From JALRAP01 sp046302815 (lineage in GTDB: Bacteria; Bacteroidota; Bacteroidia; AKYH767-A; OLB10), in the NCBI GenBank assembly GCA_046302815.1, contig JBKCHO010000152.1, positions 1-31,525 on the forward strand: a stretch of 31,525 nt of DNA, in the 5' to 3' direction. Both the position numbers and the translations under genes were made by a program. The first letter of the stretch is position 1. Every line of letters starts with the position of its first letter. Of the stretch, positions 1 through 8,650 are shown in pieces. The notes beneath the pieces were generated by a model. The model saw nothing but the letters and a program-made list of their open reading frames with translations. It did not search any database and was not told the origin of the DNA.

Positions 1-2999
1 GAACCATCGTTCCCCAAGGTGGAAACCAATTCTTCCTTATCGAATACCGTTGGATAGACGGTTCCATTATACCCTTGTATTCGTACACCATTTTGTCGCA
101 CCTCGCCAGTGATGGTAACTTTCTGCAAAGCCGATAGCGTATCTCCATTGGGGACAGGCAAGTTGCCATTTATGGAAGTAGTAACCACTTCATATTTTGG
201 GACTGCCAGAACAATTGATGGGTCACCTATCAATGCAAAATTTCTGGGATTTATGCCTCCAGCAAGTACACTTACATCGTTTTTGACTGTGACATAAACA
301 TCTCCCAACCTCTGGGTTTGACCATTGGTATCATTAAATAGATTGTTCATCATTACCGAGTTCAAAACTCCGTTCTGTGCTGCGTAAACCAGGCGTGTTG
401 TGGTCATAAGCGCCACACCTCCTGTCTCTCTCTCGATCAAAACCAATTCTCCTGTTGAAGTCCTGCCGGGGTCATCATACCTACTGAACTCGCAAGTAGC
501 GGTGATGAACAGGGGCAATTTCCTCCTGTTTTTCCAAGAACGCACCATGCTATTATCCAATACACGCTCGGCCGTCCAACCGGTTTCTCCTCCGTGACCC
601 GTATAGTTAATGACCAAAGCGCCCCTGTCTATACGCCTGTTGATGGCGTCATTTACCGAAGGATACCTTTGTCCTCCTGGAGTGGAAACTTGGTTGTAAG
701 CATCCAAAAAAATCTTATCGACATTGAATCGCGGATGGTTGTTTCGAATGGTATTAGCCAAACCATTTGATTGACTTAAATGCAGACCCGAGTCCTCGTC
801 ATCTGCAATAAAGCAAATAACATTACGCCAATCTCCAAAACTGGAATTATTAGACTCGGCGCAAGACAAAGATGAACCCGAAGATGATCCAGGAGTTAAG
901 TAATCTATGGTTTTGTTAACAACAGTCTGCGCCTCCTCAATCGTTTTGACAGGAAACCTACCGATACCCAAGTCCAAAAGATCTGTAACACCGTCATCCC
1001 AATCGCCTTCTGAATCATCAAGAAAACCGAAGAAGTCATCGGAAACATAGGATCGCACCAGGGAAATGGAATTAAGCGATTGATAAGTGGGCAAAAAATT
1101 TGTGTTGGATGGGTTGGCAGACTTGTTGTCATAGGACCCATCTCCGAACAATAACAGATATTTTGGTAGATCAGAAAGAGTTGTGGCCCTATTGTAGAAC
1201 ATACGCAGGAAATCCCTTATTCCAACCAAATCCGGTGCACCAGATGAGAATTCGTTGTATACTTCTTGCGGTTTCACGACAGCAACTCGCAATCCCCCTT
1301 GCTCAGTATGAAAGTCGGCGAGCCGATTTGCCTGTGATTCGAAATTAGGATGCGTTAAAATGACCATATCGACCTGAGCCATACCATGCAAGTTTTGGTT
1401 TGGAACCCGCTCCACAAAGGATGGTGTAAGGTAGGACAAGCCGTTAAAAGCAATAAATTCCAATAATGAATCGGTGTTTATTTTGATATGTCCAGCAGGT
1501 GTTTTGAGCTGATTTACCACATTGGTAGGATCAGTTACATCCCATACCTGAACTCCGTTCCAATTCCCAGACAATAGAAACTCTGAAACAGAGCCTGGCG
1601 CTGCAGATGCAATGTTTCTAAAAGACATTTGATTGCCGGTCATCACCAATTGCCGGCGAGCATTTAAAACAAGATTGTTGAGGTATCCAACAGATGTACT
1701 CGTGGAGGGGAAGTAAGTAAGCGTTAAATCTAAATTCGGGCCCGTGGTTATGATACTAACAGTATCAATATCCTCATCAGCGAAGTCAGATGTGTAGGAA
1801 CTTCCAACCGCAGGAATGTTTTGTTGCAAAACACTTTGACCGTTATAAATCAACCTGAAATAGCTTGGAGAAAAAGAACGAGCTATTAAATTCGATTTCA
1901 CATGTACGGGATGAACAGTGACGATATTGGGGAATGAAAAGGAAAAAGATTGAGTCAAGTTTGCATCAAATTGCTCTCCATACCATTGCCTTCCTGATTT
2001 GATGAAGTTATAACGCTCCACTTCATGGAATTGTCGATCATCGAAATATCCAAACGAGTTATTGGGAGACAGCGATGAGGAATTTCGGGATTGCACCCTT
2101 TTGGGTGGGGTTGTCAATGACAAATCAGGGCTGATAAAATAATAGGTGAAATCGGAAAGCAAATGCAATGAATGCACAAACTTTCCTGATACGGGATCTA
2201 AAGTCCAAGAAACCGACGATTCACCATAAAACAGGATATAATCATTACCATCAAAAACACCAAGCTCTCCTTCATCAACAACTTCTATTGAATTTTCCAC
2301 TAGGTCATCGTGCCTGAATAAACTGTTTGAAAAAGGAAGCATGCCTCCACCATTTCCGAACAATCGAATATTCGATGGGTCAATTTGATCGGGATCCATT
2401 CCCATTTGCTTCAACTGACTGACCGTTATTTTGTATACCCCGGTTTGGCTAACAGCAATTTTGTACCAAGTCCCACTTGAAAGTACGCTGTTTGAGATAT
2501 TGAACAGTCCAAGTTTATTTGATGTGGCCAAAGGCTGACCTTGCGTAAACTCTAAATCAAATGAAATTAACCTTTCAATCTTGCCATCTGCCATTTTTCT
2601 GTAAGGAAGTATTGAGACCCCTAGAAAATCTTGTTTCCTTTCTTTGGCGATGTTTGATTGGACTTGGGGTTCGTTGATTACAAGTTCCCGATTAATATTG
2701 GATTTTGTTTCAAATGATTGATAAACGGGGTTGAGGATTCTAACTTGGGTTTGATGTCCTGGAAATGGATTTGGTAGCCTCTTGACATAAAACGGTAGAG
2801 GTTCAATACCAGACTTGTACACTGCTCCTTCGAAGGATTGCATCCAAGACTCGGGTTCTCCTTCCAAATTTGACTTTACATCTTCCTGCCAATTCAAAAC
2901 AACCCTGGAAGACCTATCTTGTTGAGCAACAGACCTATAAGAACTGGCACAACATAAAAAAGAAAGAACCAATGACCAATAAAGGCGTGACTTCGACAT
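1..2999 (-). CDS. porU: T9SS C-terminal signal peptidase/sortase PorU (3' end cut by window edge)
   Basis: PorU is the cell-surface cysteine peptidase of the type IX secretion system. It removes the C-terminal sorting domain of cargo proteins and, where studied, joins them to anionic lipopolysaccharide. The frame is open from ATG at 2999 to the left edge, giving 999 residues; the end is missing. It begins with a signal peptide (hydrophobic stretch YWSLVLSFLCC, then SVAQQ near residue 25). A peptidase C25 (gingipain-type) domain starts near residue 540 and contains the family signature LLLFGDGSYDN. The catalytic pair is visible: His802 in NYTGHGGETGW and Cys836 in TATCEFSRYDDP. Family members are about 1100-1300 residues, so roughly the last 100-300 are outside. 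A TACATTTG promoter core lies 16 bases before the ATG. It is divergent from porP/sprF. Assignment rests on the C25 motifs, signal peptide and neighbouring gldJ. Confidence 0.93.
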   Translation of the reverse strand, partial: MSKSRLYWSLVLSFLCCASSYRSVAQQDRSSRVVLNWQEDVKSNLEGEPESWMQSFEGAVYKSGIEPLPFYVKRLPNPFPGHQTQVRILNPVYQSFETKSNINRELVINEPQVQSNIAKERKQDFLGVSILPYRKMADGKIERLISFDLEFTQGQPLATSNKLGLFNISNSVLSSGTWYKIAVSQTGVYKITVSQLKQMGMDPDQIDPSNIRLFGNGGGMLPFSNSLFRHDDLVENSIEVVDEGELGVFDGNDYILFYGESSVSWTLDPVSGKFVHSLHLLSDFTYYFISPDLSLTTPPKRVQSRNSSSLSPNNSFGYFDDRQFHEVERYNFIKSGRQWYGEQFDANLTQSFSFSFPNIVTVHPVHVKSNLIARSFSPSYFRLIYNGQSVLQQNIPAVGSSYTSDFADEDIDTVSIITTGPNLDLTLTYFPSTSTSVGYLNNLVLNARRQLVMTGNQMSFRNIASAAPGSVSEFLLSGNWNGVQVWDVTDPTNVVNQLKTPAGHIKINTDSLLEFIAFNGLSYLTPSFVERVPNQNLHGMAQVDMVILTHPNFESQANRLADFHTEQGGLRVAVVKPQEVYNEFSSGAPDLVGIRDFLRMFYNRATTLSDLPKYLLLFGDGSYDNKSANPSNTNFLPTYQSLNSISLVRSYVSDDFFGFLDDSEGDWDDGVTDLLDLGIGRFPVKTIEEAQTVVNKTIDYLTPGSSSGSSLSCAESNNSSFGDWRNVICFIADDEDSGLHLSQSNGLANTIRNNHPRFNVDKIFLDAYNQVSTPGGQRYPSVNDAINRRIDRGALVINYTGHGGETGWTAERVLDNSMVRSWKNRRKLPLFITATCEFSRYDDPGRTSTGELVLIERETGGVALMTTTRLVYAAQNGVLNSVMMNNLFNDTNGQTQRLGDVYVTVKNDVSVLAGGINPRNFALIGDPSIVLAVPKYEVVTTSINGNLPVPNGDTLSALQKVTITGEVRQNGVRIQGYNGTVYPTVFDKEELVSTLGNDG

Positions 3000-3015
3000 A
3001 ATTTGAATCTGTTGG

Positions 3016-3023
3016 CAAATGTA
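3016..3023 (-). promoter_or_regulatory. Candidate porU promoter -7 element
   Basis: Read on the minus strand this is TACATTTG, a full match to the Bacteroidota -7 consensus TAnnTTTG. It lies 16 bases upstream of the porU ATG. No full -33 TTTG is seen at the expected distance, only the partial match TTTAG near 3045-3049. Confidence 0.5.
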
Positions 3024-3076
3024 ATCAACCACTATTTCAGGCTACTAAATAACAATCCAACAATGAAAATATTATG

Positions 3077-3109
3077 TTTGGATATTTATTTTTTTATGAC
3101 ATACTTTTG
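3077..3109 (+). promoter_or_regulatory. Candidate porP/sprF-gldJ promoter (-33 and -7)
   Basis: TTTG at 3077-3080 and TACTTTTG at 3102-3109 are 21 bases apart, fitting the Bacteroidota -33/-7 layout. It would give a leader of about 130 bases before the ATG at 3245. A second -7-like match, TATGTTTG, overlaps the -33 element at 3073-3080. The surrounding 245-base AT-rich gap separates porU and porP and holds no gene I can support. Confidence 0.5.
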
Positions 3110-3244
3110 TACTAATCATATCAACAATATTTGAATCCAAAAAGTTGTTAATCAATAAATAATATTTGTTGATATCAGAAACCAATCCGATACTGTAACC
3201 TATTTTCATTAAGCCGTATAAGTCAAGCAAAACAACCCAATCCA

Positions 3245-4276
3245 ATGCGTCCCATTTACTTGATAACGGTTATTAGCATTTTAGGTCTGAGTTTCTATAC
3301 GGAAAAGGCTCATTCTCAAGACCCTCAATTCAGCCAGTTCTATGCCGCCCCTTTATATTTAAATCCGGCATTTGCTGGTTCTGCCAGATGCCCAAGAATC
3401 GGGGTCAATTACCGAAACCAGTGGCCAGCACTGAATAAAACTTATATTACTTCCGCCTTTTCATACGACCAGCATTTTGACAACCTTTCAGGAGGATTAG
3501 GTCTATTCGTAATGAATGACAAAGCTGGAGACGGCACCATCAACACAACATCTATTAGCGGAATGTATTCCTACCAATTGAATCTCAGTAGGGATTTTTC
3601 GATTCGTATGGGAATGCAAGCCTCTTTGATACAGAAAAAGCTTGATTGGGATAAACTCAATTTTGGAGACCAAATCGACCCTCGATATGGATTTGTTTAC
3701 AACACACAGGAAAACCGCCCCTCAGATCTAAATAAATCATATCCAGACTTTTCTGCTGGTATATTGGCATACAGTTCCAAAGTTTATGGAGGTGTTGCCA
3801 TCAATCACTTAACCCAGCCTGACGAGGCCTTTATAGTAGAGGGCGCCTCCCCCCTTCCTATGAAAATTACCGCCCATATGGGTGCCATGATTCCCGTTGG
3901 AGACACCCGAGTATACAAATACGCGGCCTCTCGTGCTGAAGGAACCTATGTGTCTCCAAATGTCCTATACCAACAGCAAGGCAGTGCTAATCAGATGAAT
4001 GTGGGTGTTTATGTACTAAAGTCCCCAATGATTGGCGGTCTTTGGATGCGATCCAACTTTGGTGGTGATGGAACCGGATTTTGGAGTGGCGAATCTTTTA
4101 TTGCCCTTGTTGGGGTTCAAAAAGGTTTGTTTAAATTTGGCTATTCGTATGATGTGACCATCTCCAAGTTAACCAACAACGCAACAGCAGGATCACATGA
4201 AATCAGCCTAGGGGTTCAGTTCGAATGTCGCCCCAAAAAGAAGAGGTTCAGAACAATAAGCTGCCCATCCTTCTAG
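3245..4276 (+). CDS. PorP/SprF family T9SS outer-membrane protein
   Basis: This is a 343-residue protein of the PorP/SprF family. These are outer-membrane beta-barrel proteins linked to T9SS function; SprF is needed to put the adhesin SprB on the surface in Flavobacterium johnsoniae. A signal peptide ends near residue 24 (EKAHSQ). The mature N-terminus DPQFSQFYAAPLYLNPAFAG is the family hallmark. The rest alternates glycine- and aromatic-rich strands as expected of a barrel, including a GGLGLFVMNDKAGDG stretch. The gene is divergent from porU, and the gldJ ATG follows 40 bases after its stop, so the two are probably co-transcribed. Many PorP/SprF paralogues exist per genome, so which cargo or partner this copy serves cannot be told from sequence. 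Confidence 0.92.
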   Translation: MRPIYLITVISILGLSFYTEKAHSQDPQFSQFYAAPLYLNPAFAGSARCPRIGVNYRNQWPALNKTYITSAFSYDQHFDNLSGGLGLFVMNDKAGDGTINTTSISGMYSYQLNLSRDFSIRMGMQASLIQKKLDWDKLNFGDQIDPRYGFVYNTQENRPSDLNKSYPDFSAGILAYSSKVYGGVAINHLTQPDEAFIVEGASPLPMKITAHMGAMIPVGDTRVYKYAASRAEGTYVSPNVLYQQQGSANQMNVGVYVLKSPMIGGLWMRSNFGGDGTGFWSGESFIALVGVQKGLFKFGYSYDVTISKLTNNATAGSHEISLGVQFECRPKKKRFRTISCPSF

Positions 4277-4316
4277 TTTATCTTACTTGAAAACAAAAAG
4301 TATTCAATTTAATACC

Positions 4317-5753
4317 ATGAAAAGAAAGTCATTTGCAGTGCCCGTATTGTTTGCGGCAATCGTACTTCTCGCCTCATGTGGAGGAAAAGAAAAGTCCGCC
4401 ACCACTGGTTGGAGTTATAATGACGAAAAAAACGGAGGCTTCGAAAAAGTCGAATATGGTGAGCAAGAGACCGGACCAGGTTTGGTCTTGGTTGAAGGCG
4501 GTACTTTCGCCATGGGTCGAACCGAACAGGAGATTACCATGGATTGGTCGAACATTCCAAGGAGGGTCACCGTTTCCTCTTTTTACATGGATGAAACCGA
4601 AGTATCCAACCTACACTATCGCGAATACCTCTATTGGATTGATCGTGTTTTTGGAACAGATTATCCAGAAGTATACAAGAAAGCCTTGCCCGACACTTTA
4701 GTTTGGCGTTCCAAGCTTGGTTTTAACGAGCCCTATGTTGAATTATACCTCCGCCACCCTGCCTACAACGACTACCCAGTAGTGGGCGTCAACTGGCTGC
4801 AGGCAAACGACTATTGTGCGTGGAGAACCGATCGCGTTAACGAGCAAATACTGGTTCGCGAAGGAATTCTTCGTGTGAATCCAGCTCAGATCAACGAAGA
4901 CAACTTCAATACAGATGCCTACTTGGCTAACCAATACGAGGGTTTGGTAAAAAGCCCACTTCAGGATTTGAATCCAAACCGCGATACTCGTAAGGTTATT
5001 ATGGAGGATGGCATTTTGCTTCCCCGCTACCGCCTCCCAACCGAAGCTGAATGGGAGTATGCCGCACTCGGATTGGTTGGTAACACCGTTTATGAGCGCG
5101 TAACCGAGCGGAAAATCTATCCATGGAATGGCCATGTGGTGCGGAATGCAGATGAAAAATACCGCGGTGAAATGTTGGCCAACTTCAAGCGTGGACGAGG
5201 TGATAACATGGGAACCGCAGGATTCTTGAACGATAATGCCGACATCACAGCCCCCATCATTTCCTATGTTCCCAACGATTATGGTCTCTACAATATGGGC
5301 GGAAATGTAGCTGAATGGGTAGCTGATGTTTATCGTCCATTGTCTCCTGAAGACAAGGAAGATTTCAACCCTTATCGTGGAAATGTCTTCAAAACCCAAC
5401 TGTTGGATGAAGAAGGTCAGGTTGCAGAAAAAGACTCCCTTGGCCGTATCATGTATCGCGATGTTACCGAGGCTGAAAACGAGGGAAGGAGAAACTACCG
5501 CAAGGCCGATAATATCAATTTCTTGGATGGTGATGAGCCAGATTATGTGGAGTACAAGTTCGGCGTAACTTCCATGATAGACGATCAGGCCCGTGTCTAC
5601 AAAGGTGGATCGTGGAAAGATCGTGCCTATTTTATGTCTCCCGGATCGCGTCGATTCCTAGACCAGAGACTTTCTACCGACTACATAGGATTCCGTTGCG
5701 CCATGCAGCGTGTAGGAAGCCCGGTAGGTTTCTCACAGAAAAAAGCTAAATAA
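4317..5753 (+). CDS. gldJ: Gliding motility/T9SS lipoprotein GldJ
   Basis: GldJ is an outer-membrane lipoprotein needed for gliding and for stability of the T9SS ring component GldK. It has a formylglycine-generating-enzyme-like (FGE/SUMF1) fold. I chose ATG 4317 (478 residues) over the in-frame TTG at 4287, because it places a clean lipoprotein signal at the N-terminus with lipobox LASC and Cys21. The segment ETGPGLVLVEGGTFAMGR near residues 51-68 and IPRRVTVSSFYMDETEV are typical of GldJ rather than GldK. The FGE core continues through RLPTEAEWEYAA, NVAEWVADVY and VYKGGSWKDRAYF to IGFRCAM near the C-terminus. It is somewhat shorter than F. johnsoniae GldJ (about 560). It follows porP/sprF directly and ends at a strong terminator. 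The nearby porU and murF match the gldJ context known in flavobacteria. Confidence 0.93.
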   Translation: MKRKSFAVPVLFAAIVLLASCGGKEKSATTGWSYNDEKNGGFEKVEYGEQETGPGLVLVEGGTFAMGRTEQEITMDWSNIPRRVTVSSFYMDETEVSNLHYREYLYWIDRVFGTDYPEVYKKALPDTLVWRSKLGFNEPYVELYLRHPAYNDYPVVGVNWLQANDYCAWRTDRVNEQILVREGILRVNPAQINEDNFNTDAYLANQYEGLVKSPLQDLNPNRDTRKVIMEDGILLPRYRLPTEAEWEYAALGLVGNTVYERVTERKIYPWNGHVVRNADEKYRGEMLANFKRGRGDNMGTAGFLNDNADITAPIISYVPNDYGLYNMGGNVAEWVADVYRPLSPEDKEDFNPYRGNVFKTQLLDEEGQVAEKDSLGRIMYRDVTEAENEGRRNYRKADNINFLDGDEPDYVEYKFGVTSMIDDQARVYKGGSWKDRAYFMSPGSRRFLDQRLSTDYIGFRCAMQRVGSPVGFSQKKAK

Positions 5754-5774
5754 TAACTTTCCGCTTCGCAGAAT

Positions 5775-5810
5775 AAAAGCCTCCGCTAACTCGGAGGCTT
5801 TTTTGTTTTA
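5775..5810 (+). terminator. Rho-independent terminator after gldJ
   Basis: An 11-bp perfect stem, AAAAGCCTCCG (5775-5785) with CGGAGGCTTTT (5792-5802), encloses a 6-base loop and runs into a T-rich tail. It closes the porP/sprF-gldJ unit. Confidence 0.9.
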
Positions 5811-5868
5811 TTTGCACTGTGCAGGATTTGATAAGCATATTCTCAGATAGAACCCATTTAAATAAAAA

Positions 5869-7281
5869 ATGAAAAAACTTCTTCTGTCGTTCATTCTAGC
5901 CACTTGGTCTGTAGTTGCTTTAGCTCAGGGAATCGATAAGCCACAATACCAAATTGTCACACATAGAGCTGGAACCTACTTGGGCACCATCAACATCGAA
6001 TTGTTTCCGCTCATAGCGCCCTTACACACACAGAACTTCGACAGCCTCGTCAACGAGCAGTTTTTCGATAGCACCGCATTCCATCGCGTTGTACCAGGAT
6101 TTGTAATACAAGGAGGCGACCCAAACACCATCAGTGGACCCATTTCCACTTGGGGACAAGGGCAGCCTTGGCAACAAACCGTACCAGCCGAATTCAACGC
6201 TGTTAGACATGTTAGGGGAATACTTGGTGCTGCCCGAGACAATGATCCAAACAGTGCCAATTCCCAATTTTATATCTGTGTAGCCAACTCCACATTCCTG
6301 GATGGAAACTATACTGTGTATGGCAAGGTAACTAGCGGCATGAATATTGTCGATACCATAGTGGCCTCACCTCGCAATGCGAACGATGTGCCTTTGCAGA
6401 AAATCGAAATGTTTGTTACCTATACAGGCGTCAACGACAGCATTCCAACAGCACCAACCTTGAATAGTCCGGCAAACGGAGCAACCGGCATATTGAACAC
6501 TCAACAATTCACATTCAGCAATGTTCCCGGAGCTGTTTTATATACTCTACAATTGAGCACCGATGTCAATTTCTCTACGATTAATCACAGCGTAAACACT
6601 GGAGGAACATCGGCTATCGTAAGCAACCTGATGGGGTCTACCAATTATTATTGGAGGGTGATAGCTAACAACGGTGGACATGAAAGCCCTCCCTCCTCTC
6701 CTAGATCTTTCACATCGGCAACCGCGGCCACAACGCTGATATTTCCAGCCGACTCCGCATTAGGAGTAAGCACCAATCCTGTCTTCCAATGGTCGCCCGT
6801 AACCAATGCCACAAGCTATACTTTACAAGTAAGCACCTCGGCAACCTTTACAACACAAACCATGGTTTATAACACCGTCGGCATATCCTCCACCTCGCAG
6901 CAGGTAACAGGACTTAACCCAAACACTCTTTATTATTGGAGAGTGAGGACAGCCAATGGCACAGAACAAGGTTTTTATTCGCCGAAATTCGTCTTCAGTA
7001 CCTTATTGACAACCATAGATGAATCAGCACTTCCATTTCAACTTCTACAGTTGTATCCAAATCCCACCCACGATCAATTAATTTTGGTTGTTGATGACAT
7101 CAAGATTGATATTTTAAGTGCGATTTTGAAAGACATGAAAGGTAAAACGGTTTTGACTCAGTCTATCGACACAAGGGAGAAACAACATCAAATTCATTTG
7201 CACAATATACCTCAAGGAGCATATTTGCTAGAGTTGAAATCGGCTGGTGGCAGCATCAACCGCAAGGTCATAAAACTTTAA
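5869..7281 (+). CDS. Secreted cyclophilin-type peptidyl-prolyl isomerase with T9SS sorting domain
   Basis: This 470-residue protein has four parts. A signal peptide (residues 1-19, ending VALAQ) is followed by a cyclophilin domain (about 25-185) with the active-site segment FHRVVPGFVIQGGDP, and NSQFYICVAN and LDGNYTVYGKV. Two fibronectin-III-like repeats follow (about 195-280 and 285-378), each with a YYWRV motif. A type A T9SS C-terminal domain occupies about 391-470 (LYPNPTHDQ to PQGAYLLEL and RKVIKL). The expected job is proline isomerisation in secreted or surface proteins, itself exported through the T9SS and processed by PorU. The position matching the usual cyclophilin His before TVFG is Tyr here, a mild substitution. 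It sits between the gldJ terminator and murF. I see no clean promoter core in the 60 bases upstream. Function beyond the fold is inference. Confidence 0.9.
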   Translation: MKKLLLSFILATWSVVALAQGIDKPQYQIVTHRAGTYLGTINIELFPLIAPLHTQNFDSLVNEQFFDSTAFHRVVPGFVIQGGDPNTISGPISTWGQGQPWQQTVPAEFNAVRHVRGILGAARDNDPNSANSQFYICVANSTFLDGNYTVYGKVTSGMNIVDTIVASPRNANDVPLQKIEMFVTYTGVNDSIPTAPTLNSPANGATGILNTQQFTFSNVPGAVLYTLQLSTDVNFSTINHSVNTGGTSAIVSNLMGSTNYYWRVIANNGGHESPPSSPRSFTSATAATTLIFPADSALGVSTNPVFQWSPVTNATSYTLQVSTSATFTTQTMVYNTVGISSTSQQVTGLNPNTLYYWRVRTANGTEQGFYSPKFVFSTLLTTIDESALPFQLLQLYPNPTHDQLILVVDDIKIDILSAILKDMKGKTVLTQSIDTREKQHQIHLHNIPQGAYLLELKSAGGSINRKVIKL

Positions 7282-7324
7282 GCCGCCAAACCACATACCA
7301 TAAGCCACGAATACAAAAAACACC

Positions 7325-8635
7325 ATGGAAGCATTGCGCAGGGTTTATGAAGCATACTTGTCTGGTTCGGGGATTTGCACCGACACAAGAAAAATCACAA
7401 ATAGATGTATCTTCTTTGCTTTGAGAGGAGATAATTTCAATGGGAATCTTTTCGCCCAACAGGCTTTAGACACTGGAGCCTCCATGGCTGTGGTAGATGA
7501 TGACACACTGCCCGCCAACGATAAGTTCATAAAAGTAGACCAAGTGTTATCTTTCCTGCAAGAGCTGGCCTTGTTCCACCGAAAAAACCTTCACATTCCT
7601 GTAATTGGAATTACAGGCAGTAACGGAAAAACAACCACCAAGGAGTTGGTCAGTCGCGTGCTCTCAAAAAAGTACAAAACCTATTTCACTCAGGGAAACC
7701 TGAACAATCACATTGGCGTTCCACTCACCTTGTTATCTATTCCGAAAAACACCGAAATGGCTGTGGTGGAGATGGGGGCCAATCATCGGCATGAAATCGG
7801 TTTTCTTTGCTCGATTGCACAACCAACACATGTACTGATTACCAATGTAGGTTTGGCACATCTTGAAGGATTTGGAGGTTTTGAAGGTGTGAAGCTGGGC
7901 AAAGGAGAAATGTATAGCCATGCGAAAAACAACGAGGCACTCGTTTTCATCAACAAAAGCAATCCACATTTGACTGGCATGCTCGGTGAATACGAAAGGG
8001 TATTTACTTATGGCTACTCTTCGGATTGCAGCATAACAGCCGAACCTTTGACTTCAAAGCAATATGTGAGCTTGAAATGGAAAAGCATCCATGATTTACA
8101 ATGGCAAACTGTAAATTCGAATATAACCGGGGCTTATAATCTGGAAAACATCGTTGCCGCTATAGCCGTAGGATCTCATTTCGGAGTGTCAGATGAGGAT
8201 ATCGTTTCAGCCATTGAATCTTATTCACCCGACAACCAACGCTCGCAAGAACTGAAGAAAGGTGAAACCACCATTATCCTCGACGCCTACAATGCGAATC
8301 CCACCAGCATGGAGGCAGCTATACGCAATTTCCAAAACAGCTTCTCTGGGATTCGAATGCTATTTCTTGGCGATATGCTTGAACTTGGAGAAACTGCCCC
8401 GAAAGAACATTTGAAGCTGATCGAGCTCGCCCTTGAGGGAGACTTTGAAAAACTGATTTTAGTCGGACCATTATTCAAAGAGGCTGCAATTGCAATTACT
8501 GATAAAAAAATCATTTGCCTTCCTGACTCAATTGCCGCAGCCGATTGGCTCAAGTCCAACCCTCCCGGTAAGAGCTCCATTCTTATCAAAGGATCGAGAG
8601 GCTCCAAAATGGAAAAGGTTTTGGACGCTTTTTAA
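7325..8635 (+). CDS. murF: UDP-N-acetylmuramoyl-tripeptide--D-alanyl-D-alanine ligase (MurF)
   Basis: MurF is the cytoplasmic ATP-dependent ligase that adds D-Ala-D-Ala to UDP-MurNAc-tripeptide, the last soluble step of peptidoglycan precursor synthesis. The protein is 436 residues, normal for the family. The ATP-binding loop ITGSNGKTT lies at residues 96-104. Mur ligase signatures follow: NLNNHIGVPLTLL, VVEMGANHRHEIG, TNVGLAHLEGFG, the central-domain GAYNLENIVAA, and DAYNANPTSMEAAI in the C-terminal domain. It starts 43 bases after the cyclophilin gene and may be transcribed with it. It converges with the tyrosine-kinase gene, leaving only 15 bases between the two stop codons and no obvious terminator. 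The gldJ-murF neighbourhood is conserved in other Bacteroidota. Confidence 0.96.
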   Translation: MEALRRVYEAYLSGSGICTDTRKITNRCIFFALRGDNFNGNLFAQQALDTGASMAVVDDDTLPANDKFIKVDQVLSFLQELALFHRKNLHIPVIGITGSNGKTTTKELVSRVLSKKYKTYFTQGNLNNHIGVPLTLLSIPKNTEMAVVEMGANHRHEIGFLCSIAQPTHVLITNVGLAHLEGFGGFEGVKLGKGEMYSHAKNNEALVFINKSNPHLTGMLGEYERVFTYGYSSDCSITAEPLTSKQYVSLKWKSIHDLQWQTVNSNITGAYNLENIVAAIAVGSHFGVSDEDIVSAIESYSPDNQRSQELKKGETTIILDAYNANPTSMEAAIRNFQNSFSGIRMLFLGDMLELGETAPKEHLKLIELALEGDFEKLILVGPLFKEAAIAITDKKIICLPDSIAAADWLKSNPPGKSSILIKGSRGSKMEKVLDAF

Positions 8636-8650
8636 ATTGAAACGAATCTT

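Noticed and set aside
905..1348. Open frames on both strands inside the porU region
   Set aside because: They are out-of-frame shadows of the continuous porU frame, which carries the C25 catalytic motifs; the translated products have no recognisable features.
4743..5399. 218-residue open frame on the minus strand within gldJ
   Set aside because: It lies opposite the FGE core of gldJ and has no signal peptide, motif or promoter core; it is a consequence of gldJ codon use.
4317..5753. Assignment as GldK instead of GldJ
   Set aside because: The TGWSYNDEKNGG and ETGPGLVLVEGG segments, the porU/murF neighbourhood and the lack of gldL, gldM and gldN downstream favour GldJ.
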